Assembly: GCA_013368315.1 (NCBI GenBank)
Contig: JAACJM010000075.1
Span: forward strand, 1-64,000
Origin: Tetrapyrgos nigripes
Taxonomy: Eukaryota; Basidiomycota; Agaricomycetes; Agaricales; Campanellaceae
Direction of reading: 5' to 3'
DNA: 64,000 bases
This document shows, one piece after another, positions 36,091-48,439 of this stretch. Under the pieces are notes generated by a model, which did no database searches, was not told where the DNA came from, and was given only the letters and a program-made list of their open reading frames with translations. A program made the translations under genes and the position numbers. Every line of letters starts with the position of its first letter. The first letter of the stretch is position 1.

Positions 36091-36524
36091 GAAGATTACT
36101 TGGAAGTTGCTTGAGTACAATCCACTTGAGAGTAGTCTGAGGATGGCTTGACTTTCTACTTTGGATGTGGCTGTGCTTATCCTAGTGTAGTGAAGTTCAC
36201 TACACTTCATTTTACAGCAAGTTACTCACATTGAAAGGCTCATTCATTGAGGAGATATCATTTATACATACCCCATTCTCCATTTCAAATTGCTTTAACC
36301 TTCACTCAGTCAAGTACATAATTTTAAAATTGAAGAGATAGAAAAAAAAGTTTGAGAAAAATAAATTTATTGTTACATTCATCCAGTTAATTTCACAACT
36401 ATATGGATGCTAAGTATGTCTGAGCATTATGTGCCTCTTTAATAGGTAATAGCTAACTTGGAGTAGTAGGCTGGTAGCTTGAATTGCTGGTGGCCCATAT
36501 TTTATTCATACTGTTGCTTAACTT

Positions 36525-36920
36525 ACCCTTAAGTGTTGCTTGACTGTTGCTTGACCTGTGAGAAGTGTTGTTGGATGTTGCTTGAGTGTTGCTTGATGTT
36601 GCTTGAGTGTTGCTTGAGTGTTGCTTGACATTGCTTGAGTGTTGCTTGACTGTTGCTTGAGTGTTGCTTGAGTGTTGCTTGACGTTGCTTGAGTGTTGCT
36701 TGAGTGTTGCTTGAGTGTTGCTTGACGTTGCTTGAGTGTTGCTTGATGTTGCTTGAGTGTTGCTTGAGTGTTGCTTGATCCGTTGCTTGACCGTTGCTTG
36801 AGTGTTGCTTGAGTGTTCCTTGATGTTGCTTGACCCAGTGCTTGACCATTGCTTGACTGTGACTTGACCATTGCTTGACTGTGACTTGACCATTGCTTGA
36901 CTGTGACTTGACTGTTGCCT
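36525..36920. repeat. TTGCTTGAG(T)G array 2
   Basis: About 30 head-to-tail copies of GTTGCTTGA variants in 10-13-bp steps. Open frames across it encode only repetitive Ser/Asn/Gln/Ala/Thr and are not taken as genes. Confidence 0.75.
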
Positions 36921-37220
36921 GTGCCACTACAATTGAAGCTATCACTCAAGCCAAATTCAGGCCACCTCCAACTACTCTTGAGCCATCTGCTTATACATCT
37001 GTGGAACACCTTTTATATGTCTGTGTTGCTTGAGTGTTCCTTGATGTTGCTTGACCCAGTGCTTGACCATTGCTTGACTGTGACTTAACCATTGCTTGAC
37101 TGTGACTTGACTGTTGCCTGTGCCACTACAATTGAAGCTATCACTCAAGCCAAATTCAGGCCACCTCCAACTACTCTTGAGCCATCTGCTTATACATCTG
37201 TGAAACACCTTTTATATGTC
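36811..37220. repeat. ~200-bp direct duplication
   Basis: GAGTGTTCCTTGATGTTGCT ... GCCACTACAATTGAAGCTAT ... CATCTGCTTATACATCTGTG occurs twice, the second copy starting at about 37032 and slightly shorter in its TTGCTTGA run. Confidence 0.8.
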
Positions 37221-37247
37221 TGAATTTCAGAATATTTTCTGGCTTGC

Positions 37248-37600
37248 TTAACTAGTTCCGATGGGTTGCTGCAGGTTGTGGGGTACAGGTCTCACTGGTA
37301 TGGATTTGGAAACCTGTGCTGACCTGTACCAGTAGAGGCAGACCCATTGTACCTGCCACTCAAAATTCCTTACTACTACTGTTCATGTATATTACATCTA
37401 AATATCAATTACTTATATGGTGTCTGACCTGCCAATAAGTATAGTAGGTGACACAGCTAGTAATTATATGGAACGAATTAGAATAATTAGACACACTCAA
37501 GAACAGATGGGTTACTGACCAGACCCGCTGAAAACCCATACCTGTTCAGGTATGGGTCAGCTCAAAAGTATCTGTAGGGTACCTGTGCTGTTCACTAACT
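37248..37600. mobile_element. Relic of the TAGTGCAC hAT-MITE family, nested
   Basis: GGTATGGATTTGGAAACCTG and GTACCTGCCACTCAAAATTC parallel 15745-15820, and the right end GTACCTGTGCTGTTCACTA parallels the element's other tip. It is CpG-depleted relative to the copy at 15700. Confidence 0.55.
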
Positions 37601-38084
37601 ACTGCAATTGTCTCTGTATTATAAAAGCTCATTGATAAGGATGTTTCTGTTTTCTCTGAGTTAGCATATTTAAAAAGCAAGCTATCTAATACAGCTGGGA
37701 AAATCTAGCAAAACTGAGCATTTGAGACTCAGAAGAGGCTAAACCAGTTTGCAGTAGAGGGTTTGGTAAGTATGATATCCATCTCCTCAATAAATGAACC
37801 TTTCAATGCAAGTAATTTATTGTACAATGAAGTGTAGTGAAGTTGAGTAGACTGGGATAAGCACAGCCACACTAAAATTAGAAGTCAGGCTACCCTCAAG
37901 CTACTTGAGCCAGGGTAGCTTGAGTGACAGTAGCAGTGCCCAATGACTTTTGAGCACAGATTGAATTTTAAACCTGATTTATGTAGTGATTTTTTTGAGG
38001 CCAATGCTAGTGACTTCAATATGACTTCAATAGGTTTTAATAGCACTTAAATGTTGTTCCACTGTTGGTTTGCTGTTGCTGGAT

Positions 38085-38225
38085 GTTGCTTGAGTGTTGC
38101 TTGATGTTGCTTGAGTGTTGCTTGATGTTGCTTGAGTGTTGCTTGACGTTGCTTGAGTGTTGCTTGATGTTGCTTGAGTGTTGCTTGACCTGTTGCTTGA
38201 CCTGTTGCTTGACCTGTTGCTTGAA
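38085..38225. repeat. TTGCTTGA array 3
   Basis: Alternating GATGTTGCTTGAGTGTTGCT units, ending in three TTGCTTGACCTG copies. Confidence 0.75.
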
Positions 38226-39384
38226 AAGTTGGTGGCCCATTTTGGTGGGGTGGGGCACTTCCTTTTTTGGAAAGAGGCCTCAAATACTCCGAAATTCAGA
38301 TTTTTATTACTAGTGCTGTTGGGGTTGGGCAGGGTTTTCCCACAGGCCAAATTTTGATGGGAGGGTGGATACAGTCAATAGGGCTTCAAATCCCTATTTG
38401 GAATGGAAATAGTGACTGTGGCTGACCCAGAAAACACAAAATACATTCCCAGAGCCAGCAATGAAAAATCATCTGAATGGGTAAGGTGTATTTTGGTATG
38501 CTGAATCCAAATATTTAATTATATTTGTAGTATCTGTAATGGTTAGGGAGATATGGCCAAAATACTGTCTAAATATAACAAAAGAGCAGGATGAGTACTA
38601 AGGATGTTCATGGGTTTTTGGCAGGTTTTATGTAATCATGATGTTGAGCTCAAATGTGCAAAATTTTTGAGCCCAGATATGACCAAAACAGGCAAGAAAA
38701 TGACCAAGATATGACAAAAACAAGTTTTGGTACAAATTGTCACAAAAGTAATGTCACACTGAACCAAAAAAGGATTTCAAACCCTAGGGTTTGGACCCGC
38801 AGGTTTTGTATATGATTTTGTGCCTGCAGGTGAGTGGCTGTACCCAACAAGCCACCAAACTTGTTTTAATCATAACTCAATCAATTCTTGACCATTTTGG
38901 ATGCTACTAGGCTCAAAATTTTCATACACTCAAGCTCAACATTGTGATTATATAAAACCTGCCTTAATGGGTACTAGTCATTGTGTCAAATCAGGTCTGA
39001 TAATCATGTGGGTTGGTAGGGTATTGTATTAAAACTCCCTAGACTTAGGAATATAGTTTTTTCTGGCATATTATTAAATCTTGAGGAACTATGTGGAAAA
39101 TACTGTCTCAAAATGGCAAAACTTGGGATAGCCATGAACACTGCAAGCTATAGCATCCAGTAGTGATGTGGATATGCCTACTATGGTATTTTGGGTCAAT
39201 GAATCTGAATATCCCCTTAGATAGTCCTTATCTATGGTAATTCTGACATTATTTGTTACTAACCCCTAAACATAGGTGTCTATGGCATAAGTAAGTGAAT
39301 GTAGTGTAAGTGCAAGTATATGAACTGATGTAAGGGATGCCTACTCTGTCAAGCCATAATTAACTCTCAGGTTGATGCAAAGCT

Positions 39385-39570
39385 ACACTCAAGCTCACTC
39401 AAGCTCACACCCAAGCTCACACTCAAGCTCACACCCAAGCTCACTCAAGCTCACTCAAGCTCACACCCAAGCTCACTCAAGCTCACACTCAAGTGCACAC
39501 CCAAGCTCTCACTCAAGCACACTCAAGCGCACACCCAAGCTCTCACTCAAGCTCACTCAAACTCACACTC
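39385..39570. repeat. CTCAAGCTCAC array
   Basis: Tandem CACTCAAGCTCACACC(C)AAG units face inward from the right end. At 39620-39960 a longer unit (AATGAAGTGTAGTGAAGTTG...GCACAGCCACACCCAAAATGG) is repeated four times. Confidence 0.75.
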
Positions 39571-40238
39571 ACCCAAGAACTCAATAATGGACCTTTCAGA
39601 AATAAGTGAGCCATTTAATGCAAGTATCTTGTTATGAAATGAAGTGTAGTGAAGTTGGGTAAGCTGGGATAAGCACAGCCACACCCAAAATGGGAGTCAA
39701 GCAAGCCATTTAATACAAGTATCTTGTTATGAAATGAAGTGTAGTGAAGTTGGGGATAAGCATAGCCACACCCAAAATGGAAGTCAAGCAAGCCATTTAT
39801 GCAAATATTTGTTATGAAATGAAGTGTAGTAAAGTTGTGTAGGGATAAGCACAGCCACACCCAAAATGGAAGTTAAGTGAGCCATTTAATGCAAGTGTAG
39901 TAAAGTTGGGTAGGATAAGCACAGCCACACCCAAAATGGAAGTCAAGCTCACATTCAAGCTCACTCAAGCTCACACTCAAGCTCACTGCGGCTTGAGTGG
40001 CTTGACTGTGAGCTTGAAAAACCAGGTGCCCATTTCCCAGGGTTTGTCCCATTCTTTATAGATTCTTTATAGATATAGAAATATTCACATGATATATAAG
40101 TACACCCACTGTCACAATATACATCCTAAACGCGGAAATAGCAGACCAAATAATCAGAGTGAACCGCGGAAACGGGAATCCTGAGCTGCTAACTGCGAAG
40201 ACAACTCAGATATATGAGCAGAACCAACTGAACAAGAC

Positions 40239-41777
40239 CTACAAATCCTTCAGGAGAGTGTCGTCTTTATTGGCCTGTACACCCATCTCGACGTGCACTT
40301 CGAGATTATGCTAACAGGGAATTCATCATTCATCAGCCATTTACTTCTGGAAAATAAGACTAAGTTACTCACAGGCCCTGAATTGCCCCTTCTTGGTCCC
40401 ACACTGGAGGGAATGATATGCGCTGCAGGTTGAGCAGTGCTCAGAGAAATCCTACCATTCAGCCTGAATAAAAAGAATTTAGCGAACCATCACCAGATTT
40501 TTAGTTGACTTCTTGAACTGGAACACCCACCATGATAGAATGGCATTGGAATATACTGAAAGTCATCAGTGGAAGGTAATTGGCGGAATTGGATAAATGG
40601 GCCTTCACATTTTGCACTTTGTAACCAGAAGAATAACCATAGTGCTGTGAAACATGGAGTCAGAATCACTGATACAGTTGATACTTTGGAAGTCATACAA
40701 GTGTGGCTAGAGCTTATCTGTCAAGTTCAAGTTAGCGAACAGTTACGGAAAGTTCCCGGTTGATGTATTCTTACCAGGGCAACAGCTAAGACGCTGTAGA
40801 TGCTACAATACATGCTTCAGTCTAGAGTCTTTATTGGAGTGGCAAATCATCTCCACCTGGTGATTAATCCAGTTTCTTAAGTAGCGATATGAGCTTCAAG
40901 TAAAATAGATGGGAATGAAGAGATACTTGCCAATCGTCCAAGTGATTATTTTGTCCCCGATTGTTCGCGACCTGTTGTATTGTCAAGTATCTGTATTCTT
41001 TGACTTCGATCCTATGGGTCCTACGCACCTTAACAGAGGATTATGGTTCTTTTCCATGAAAATACTCAGCAAAATTGTGTTCACAACGTCGATAGCAGTT
41101 CCCATCGTGAGCAAAAGTATGATAATCCATAGAAATTGACTCGTAAAGTCTGTAAGCAAGGGCTGCTTGAAGGCAACCACTGCAGCTGCAACTGCGAAGC
41201 CAGCTCGAGCTATCAATATTGGAATTATGATTGCCTTATAGTAGCCCCATCCCGATATGCGTGAAGCTCGATGAGAAAAGAATGCCTGTGCGAGAGATTG
41301 AGGCTGATGATCGTCCTGTTTCTTTAACTGGGATACATACCTGAACGATATTGGCGATTATGGTGGTTAGAGGCATAGATACTATGAACGACCAGTTAAT
41401 CTCATTGAGTTGGTCATTTTGACCGAAAGAACTGATCGTCATCCGATACAGATATATCCACTGAAAGGCCGTATGAAATGTCTCAAGGGCGCTATAAAAG
41501 CTATTAAAGTTTTGGACAACGAATACCGTAAGACATACCAGAGAACCGCAACCTACATTTGGGGATCAGTCATCAAGTCTAGGTCATTACTATAAGCAAT
41601 ACCACACACCGTCGTCTTTAACAGCGCACTGTCCTTCTTGAAGGAGGCTTGATAGTACTTATATGACTGAATGATGACAACCCCATAGAACACCGATGAA
41701 AACATGATGCCGAGTTCTACAGCACCTAGAGAGGTTCCTAGGTCTTGCGGTACCGTACTATTGGTGGGAGGAGTCAT
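40239..41777 (-). CDS. DUF6534-family integral membrane protein
   Basis: This multi-exon gene starts MTPPTNSTVPQDLGTSLGAV. The first helix LGIMFSSVFYGVVIIQSYKYY is the usual opening of this basidiomycete family. Later segments are VAVLCALETFHTAFQWIYLY, MPLTTIIANIVQ, AFFSHRASRISGWGYY, ARAGFAVAAAVVAFKQP, WIIILLLTMGTAIDVVNTIL, the family signature TIGDKIITWTIETGLITSIY, and YIPMPFYHGRLNGRIS. The hydrophilic tail ends VHVEMGVQANKDDTLLKDL. The intron between WTI and ETG uses a GC donor (ATTG|GCAAGT). The last intron joins ...NSGP to HNLEVHVEM in phase. Around TALWLFFWLQSAKCEGP the sequence departs from the usual family pattern, so one exon edge may be wrong. Role unknown. Confidence 0.75.
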
Positions 41778-41850
41778 GAGAAGAGGCAGGCTGTCTACCT
41801 CAGCAAGGGCACCCTATTTAACTCCTGGGAGTACGATCATCCGTGGCAGT

Positions 41851-41981
41851 CACGCCGAAAATACATAAATATCCGCTCGGCAGAAAGGCGTACAGAAACA
41901 CACTTTTTTACAGATATATCTTATATCAGTAGTAGTGATGTGATCTATCCGTCGAGTGGATATTTTTGTCTTTTCGGCGTG
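41851..41981. mobile_element. 131-bp MITE, CACGCCGAAAA family, 3-bp TSD AGT, in a promoter
   Basis: It begins CACGCCGAAAATACATAAAT and ends TATTTTTGTCTTTTCGGCGTG. AGT is duplicated at 41848-41850 and 41982-41984. It lies 73 bp upstream of the DUF6534 start codon. It is ~90% identical to 20669-20801. Confidence 0.88.
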
Positions 41982-42787
41982 AGTATCTGTAGAGTGATTG
42001 ATCATGATGAAGACAAAGAATACTCCGCTTGGCATCATCTAATGTTTCCATCAAAGGGAGAACATCATGGCGCCATGATGCCTTCTTTCTGGGTGCTATG
42101 GCTATCTTTACTGAGTCTATTGGTAACACCTGGCGCCCCTTGAGTGGATCTCGTCCAGTTCACATCAGCATTCTGGGTCATGGGTGCACTGGCAGGGTAC
42201 AGATCTATTTCTGCTGCTTGCGAGTGATTACAACAAGTCTCAGAATCCCACCCGCCTTCGACGAAAATTTTCTGGATCAAATCAACTGAGCGGTCATCGA
42301 GACGAGGGTAGTGATATGCGGGCTGGGCTTTGTAGGGCTCGGGCTCACCAAAATCCAAGCCCGGCCCTAAGCCCTCAGTAGGGTCGGGCTTGGGCCGGCT
42401 CGGGCTTTGAGCCCGGGCTCAGACTAGGATTATGTCATCGCTCAAAAAGTCGCGATCGAAGTGTTGGATAAGTCTGAAGTTAAGTTTGTATTATAGACAA
42501 AGTGAACTACTGACCTACATTAAGCATTTACTGACCCAAAACCAATATTATTGGTGCCAACAAGTGGTGGATAACAGCTGGGGATGACCCAGGAAGATGG
42601 TTAGATGCTGAGAAACTGTAAAATTGTGCGAGAACTTGGTGAGGATGCCTGCAAAAAAAATTTTCAACTATTTATTGACAATTTTTATTGGTCAGTAACA
42701 GGTCACTAAGTGCCGCTGAAAGCCCGGGCCTGAGCTTCGGGCTCAGGGCTTTCAGAAATCAAGCCCAAGCCCTCAGGCCCTCAAGCC

Positions 42788-45700
42788 TAGGGCTCCTATC
42801 GGATCGGATGATCCGGCGCCATCCGAGCGATTGCTGGCTCGGACTCGGATGCGGATGGCCCTCTCCTTCTCCCCCAACAGACGGATGGTATCCGACCAAT
42901 CCGCAGATCATCCGCAGATGGAAAGCCCTACGCCGGAAGTTTCCGTGGTTCTATACAGTACTATAATTGGTAGTGTACACAACAAATTTTTTACAGAAAA
43001 GATTTTCGAGTCTACTCAACATGGTGGAACACGACCGCCCCGATCCCACACTGGTGCTTCCTGATGGTTCAAGACGCCAGCATAAACGTAAACAACGCAT
43101 AGATGGTAGCGAAGACGCCACATCATCCACACATCAGCCTCGTGGCACGCAAAAAGCTCGCAAAACAAACGAAAAATCTACCCCCAGACGCACACACTCT
43201 GAGGAGGGAGCTGAGCCTACTCAGGCTACTACCTCTGAACCAGATCCTACTCCTACCCTCCCAGATCCTACTCTCGCTACAAATCCTACATATACACCCA
43301 CTCCGAATCCCACCCCAACTCCCACACTTGTCAATCCTGGACCCACGGTTATTGAGATAGACGACGACGAAAATGAAACTACGGACCTCAAGCATCGACT
43401 CAGTATGCCTGGCCATCCCAAATCTTCGTGTGTCGCAGACCATCCTCAATTTCAGAAGAAGGAGTCCCTCGTGTATACATTTCTGATTATGGTGGAGCCC
43501 GAACACGAGGAGGGAAGGCTGGTATCCTGCGAAATGGCGTGTGCATTTTGTAGCGCGAAGAAGCTGCCAGAAAAGAAGTGGAAATGGAATATCAGTGGAA
43601 GAGGGTCAACAAGTAACTTTTTAAATCATTTCAAAGCAAAACATACCAATGTATGGACCGCTCGCAACACTGAAGATATGTCTGCTCGCTTCCCAAATCG
43701 TTCCACGGCTCCAGCAGAAGGATCTACACAGCAGCTGACGTTGCATTCGTGGACAAACAAGGTGAGTACAATGCAGAATAATTACAATGTGATAGGAGCT
43801 TACCGTTGTCGACAGGCATTTGACTTCCCCATGGCAGATCGGCTGTTGGCTGAATGGATGGTTCTGAGCTGCGAAGAATTTCTAGAAGTGGAAAATCAAG
43901 CTTTTCGTCGATTCGTTACCCATCTTCGCCCTGCCTACGGTGCTAGAATGGTGAAGGCGGATGCTGCGAAGAACCATATTCACGGGGAGTACGAAAAGGC
44001 CGAGAAACGCTTGAAGGAATATCTGAAGGTAAGTCTTATATTAATACAAAAAGTTTGTAGTACTGATATAAGATATAGAACGCACCTGGAAAAAAAGCGT
44101 TTGCTGCCGACGCGTGGACATCCAACAATAACCTCGCATACTTGGCTATCGTTGTTTCCTTCATAACGGAAGAATGGGAAATGGCCTCACTGCTCTTCGA
44201 CTTCCCACATATCAAAGGACAACATACCGGAAAAAATATGGCGGAATTGCTTGCAAAAAAGATTATTGATTATGGTCTGGCTGATGATGTGAGTATGGAT
44301 ACTATTCAATGATTATTACTTGCGTACTCACTTCATGGGCAGTTCAGCGCACTAGCAGCTGATAACGCTAGCAACAACGACACTTTATGTCAGGAACTGG
44401 CCTCAATTCTCAACGAGGCAAGTCAGCGTACCTGGTATGATCCCGAGGAAATGACAGTCCGTTGTCTTCCTCATGCAATCCATCTTGCGGTCCGGGCTTT
44501 CTTGATCGAGCTGAAGGCAGTTGGTGAGGATGATATTGACCCCAATCAGGTAGAAACCCCTGGTAGTGCTGGCCTGGGAAAGAATCCTGAGGAGACGGCA
44601 GAGGAGGTGACTGTACAAGATGAGGGGATGGCTGAGATGTCCGATGAAGAGCTGCTGGCAGCTCAGGTAAGAGATGGAATTGACGTGGAAGTCGTGGTCC
44701 AAAAGGTATGTGCACTGCTGCCTTCAAACGTGCATCGGAACTGACTTGCTAATTATAGATCCGTCAAATATCAAAACTGACACGTTCGTCACCACAGCGG
44801 TCAGAGGAGTTCCGCAAGACCATTAGCATCGTCAATGCTATCAGCGACCCCTCCGTGAAGCTGCGCCTACTCAACCTTATCCTTGATATTATAACCAGAT
44901 GGAACTCAACATATTTTATGGTTAAGCGGGCTAAAGAACTTCGTGCTGTGGGTATCTTCTATTCCTCATTGCAAGTACTATACTAACACATTTTATACAG
45001 GCTATTGACGAGTTATGTACGCGGAATGACCTCTACAAAAAGTACAAGATCAGCTCTGAGGAATGGGAAGTCGTAGATGTGATCGTCGAATTCTTAGAGG
45101 TGTGTGACGACTGGTAATCTAGTCTGGGTAGTACTCAACATCTCTTCCAGATATTTCATACATGCTCAGAGAAAATGTCGGCCGGCAACTTTCCTACTCT
45201 CTCTGCCTCTCTCCTCGTTTACGTCAAGCTCATGAACGCAGTCGATAAATTCATGGAATTGGACATTGCAAAGAAGAACGCAAGTGTGCAGGCAGGGCTT
45301 GTTGCATGTAAAGAGAAGCTGGAAAAGTACTACCACAAGTCAACATATGAGTCGCATTACTATTACGCTGCAGCAGGTATGTGACCATCATTCTTCTGAA
45401 GTATTTCACTCATTTTTTACGCAGTTTTAGATCCTCGCCTCAAACACAAATTATTTGAAGCTAATCCCAATCTTTTTACGAGAGATTGGCGCCATCGGAT
45501 GGAGACTGCTTTCAAAGAGCGTCTCACTTTATACAGTGCCGCCGCACCCGCCTCCACTGCCAACCCCTCAACTACACCTCAAACTCCTTTCGTCTCCAAC
45601 ACCAACAGCAGGTCCAGCTCTATCGACGATCTTTTCAATGATGAGTCACTACTCGGCTCCTCAGCAGGTTCACCAAGTGCTACTGAGACGGCTGAAGAAG

Positions 45701-46206
45701 AATACGCACGTTATCTTGGAGACCGTACTACTAACAATGTAGACTGTCTGGCATTTTGGAAGATGAGCGGCAAGTTTTACCCAAGATTGGCTGCATATGC
45801 GAGAGATGTGCTTGCTATTCCAGGTATGTCTTTTGATTTGTACGTTCTAATGTTATATTAATTGGGTATCTGCAGGGTCTTCGGTCGCCGTTGAGCGAGT
45901 ACTTAGTGTTGGCAGAGATCTGATTGGCCTTCACAGGCACTCGCTGAGTGCCGAGACCAGTAGTGAGCTCATGATCCATCGTAGCATACTTGTTTTTGAA
46001 GGTGGCCTTACTGAAGATTATGTACCAAAGTAAAATATATTTTACAGACTCTACTACAATGATTACACTGCGCAAAGACTGTCTCATCCGGCGATCATCC
46101 GTCGGATTGTCGGATACCATCGAGAGATGCGGATTGGGATTTGTGAACCACCCATCCGAGCGGATGGCATCCGAATCCGACCCAATCCGATCCGATAGGA
46201 GCCCTA
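42788..46206 (+). mobile_element. Autonomous hAT transposon, 3419 bp, perfect 8-bp TSD CTCAAGCC
   Basis: The ends TAGGGCTCCTATCGGATCGG and CCGATCCGATAGGAGCCCTA are perfect inverted repeats at the tip. Subterminal GATCATCCG/CGGATGG motifs occur on both sides. CTCAAGCC is repeated exactly at 42780-42787 and 46207-46214. It carries one apparently intact transposase gene. Intact ends, perfect duplication and an open frame argue for a recent insertion. Confidence 0.92.
43021..46033 (+). CDS. hAT transposase
   Basis: This multi-exon gene lies inside the hAT element. The N-terminus is basic and proline-rich (MVEHDRPDPTL, TPTPNPTPTPTL). A BED-type zinc finger follows: CAFCSAKKLPEKKW...FLNHFKAKH. Catalytic-core landmarks are AADAWTSNNN (first acidic residue), ALAADNASNND, the histidine region VRCLPHAIHLAVRAFL, and DIITRWNSTYFMVKRAKEL. 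The C-terminal dimerisation region reads VLDPRLKHKLF, CLAFWKMSGKFYPRLAAYA, SSVAVERVLSVGRDLI and SSELMIHRSIL, ending DYVPK and TAA at 46031-46033. Introns are canonical and the frame is open in every exon checked. The enzyme would cut and join element ends at 8-bp staggered targets. Confidence 0.9.
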
Positions 46207-46299
46207 CTCAAGCCCTCCTCAAAGGCCGGGCCGGGCTTGGGCTTTTAGGGCCGGGCTCGGGCCGTGCTCGGGCTTCAAGCCCAAGCCCGCACATCACTA

Positions 46300-48439
46300 G
46301 ACGAGGTGCGGAACTACCATTATTCACGTCGCAAGTGAGATGTCATCGCGCCATTTCGTTCCACAAAAGTTTGTATAAATTAACTGTGCACCTATTAATG
46401 GGCATTGTACTCTTGCCGTTTGAGTTTGATGTTTGGAGTAAGTATCTTTGATGAAGCTCCTTTTGACTCGGATTCCGAACAGGAACCCTGATAGCTCACT
46501 ATTCCACCCTTGCATTTAGGATTAGGAAGACCAACCCGCGGCTCAAGCATGTGGGAACCAAACCTGGTTCTTCATTTGGCTGACAATGAATGGTCCAAAT
46601 TTCTTCTACGGGTGAGCCTGAGGACATTGAATCAGCCTATGCCAGAGAGAATATTAATGCTCGCTAGCTCAACGATAAAAAAAAAGAGAGAAAACGTTCT
46701 AAAAATTTATGGGCTCGGGCCGGCAGCTTAACGGCATATACCGAACATTAACACTCAGACTGGCAGGCGCCGGCCGCCCACCTTTGACGCTCGTCGATCA
46801 CGAGCTCAATCAAATGTGTCTGCGTACTCGTATCAACGTCGGATAACCTCTCTTAGTTCTCTCAGTGTCAAGCTTTCACTGTTGATTGAGTCGAATTTCG
46901 CACCTGACGGTCATGAGCCTGAGGGAGATACAGAAGTACGAATAAAGTTAAGTGCTTTTTTTCTTCTTTACCCAATGAAGGAGATGTGGGCCACCACTGC
47001 GTGTGGCAATGATGAGGCTCAAAAGAAAGGGAATGAGTGGGGAGCTAAATGAGCGCTGTCAACTGTTCGGTACCGGCTTCTATCAGATTCCGAGCCGGGG
47101 ATCAGTAAGCAAATCTCGAGAAAAGCTGTTGAAAGATACCCGCCATGTTGCTACGGCCGACTCACCGTTCCGCCGCCATCCTATACTTTTTTTACCTTAT
47201 CCACTATTTGATATTAGACTCAGTATATATACAGCGTAGCTAGATCTAACGAATGGACCTTGCTTGCCTGTCCCTGTAAAGGATTAGGTCAGCCTGCGAT
47301 GAGACCCAACCTCCAACTGGACCAAAAGGCCACAATATTCGGTACGTGTGAATACCGTCGCAGGCTCTATATATGGAGTAAGGGACGTGACCCTTACAGT
47401 CCCTTTCATCACTGCGCGCCCGATCCCCTCCTTCGGAGGTGAAACCGTCATCGTTCTTCAACAGAAGCGTATATCCAAATTCCATATAGCGACACGCGGA
47501 AGCCTCAGATTATAAGAACGGGTCCCTAATATTTTCCCTGAAGTTTTGGTTGGGAGACAGGGAGGGGGAAGGGGTCGATCGCGTCCAGAAGCACTCTGCT
47601 AGACACCACATTTTGGTTCATGATAAATAAGCAAGATCTCAAGACTTCTTGAACATTTCCGTCAGTTCGATTTTTTAAACAACGCCCTAATCCTACTACG
47701 TACTACGTCCTTTTCCTTTTCTGTCGCCAGTGTCAGGACGGGAATATACACCACGATATTCGCCGTCCATCATATCATCTAGATGACCGCTCAACGCCGA
47801 AGTGGGCTGCCTCTGGGAGTCAGGACTCGGAGGTAATCCAGCGTAATATGAAGGATATTGTGCTCCACTTTGGTGACCCCCCCTCTCTCAAGAGTCTAAA
47901 GATATAAGAAATAAATAATATACACGGCGAAACGACATTTAACACCCTTCCCCCCCACTACAATCTACTATAGCTAATATCGTAGCGACCCCAATCACTG
48001 CTCAGTGTGCCCTCCACCCAAGTCTTACATCCCCCCTTCCCCCCATCCGCATGGGGTTTTTCTGCGATGCTCGCTCCGGAGCGCTGGCCATCCATCTACA
48101 CCTATACTTCGTCTGGACACGTATGACGTTTATTCCCTTATGATCTGGGGGAATGGGTGGTGATGTGATGGTTGCTGGCATGGGGACGAGTTGGTAGGGG
48201 GGTGCTAGTGAAAGCATGTAGACCGGAAAGGATAGGAGGACCGGTGCGGACCTTCGACGTGGGAACGAAATGGGGGGAAGGTAGGTATAGGAGTGGTTCA
48301 TCGCGGACAAGCAGAAACGCGAGTCCTCCATTCCTTTTCGTTTTATTGCTTCTTCTCGCGTCGTCTGCTTTTCGTCAGAGCAGAAGTCGTGACCGCGGAT
48401 GGTGGGAAAAAGCCTGAAAAGGGTTGTTTTTCTCACAGC
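46300..48439. other. Intergenic, one family R-like relic, no gene seen
   Basis: TGAAGGAGATGTGGGCCACCAC at 46976 resembles the right end of family R, and ATATAGCGACACGCGGAAGC near 47487 resembles its other end, so 46976-47510 may be a long, diverged copy. No protein gene is supported. Confidence 0.4.

Larger units (their letters stand above)
35866..40031. mobile_element. 4.2-kb non-autonomous element with 9-bp TSD ATTTCCCAG (MULE-like)
   Basis: The left end GGGCCACCAGTTTTTCAAGC and the reverse complement of the right end GGGCACCTGGTTTTTCAAGC form terminal repeats that continue as AAGCTCACA arrays. ATTTCCCAG is duplicated at 35857-35865 and 40032-40040. Copy A of the older repeat (26225-26250) gives the unbroken target. 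The element is CpG-poor, lacks a transposase, and is packed with TTGCTTGA/TCAAGCAA arrays. A 9-bp duplication is typical of Mutator-like elements; the class is inferred. Confidence 0.75.
42309..46299. mobile_element. Outer hAT-family MITE (~564 bp) split by an autonomous hAT
   Basis: The ends TAGTGATATGCGGGCTGGGC and GCCCAAGCCCGCACATCACTA are inverted repeats with GGGCTTGG-rich subterminal copies. The flanks GACGAGGG (42301-42308) and GACGAGGT (46300-46307) match at 7 of 8 bases. Only 42309-42787 and 46215-46299 belong to it; the middle is the inner element. A relic copy is at 25270-25731. Confidence 0.8.

Noticed and set aside
36453..37009. Long minus-strand open frames encoding SSNTQAT/KQHSSN-type repeats, resembling a fibrous or antifreeze protein
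   Set aside because: All three frames are open because the DNA is a TTGCTTGA array inside a transposon, with no start context or introns. The same happens at 38027-38350.
36525..38225. TTGCTTGA arrays considered as a CRISPR-like array
   Set aside because: There are no unique spacers; the unit is a 9-13-bp variant tandem repeat in eukaryotic DNA.
43123..43506. Minus-strand frame opposite the transposase
   Set aside because: It is antisense to the Pro/Thr-rich N-terminus of a well-supported hAT transposase.
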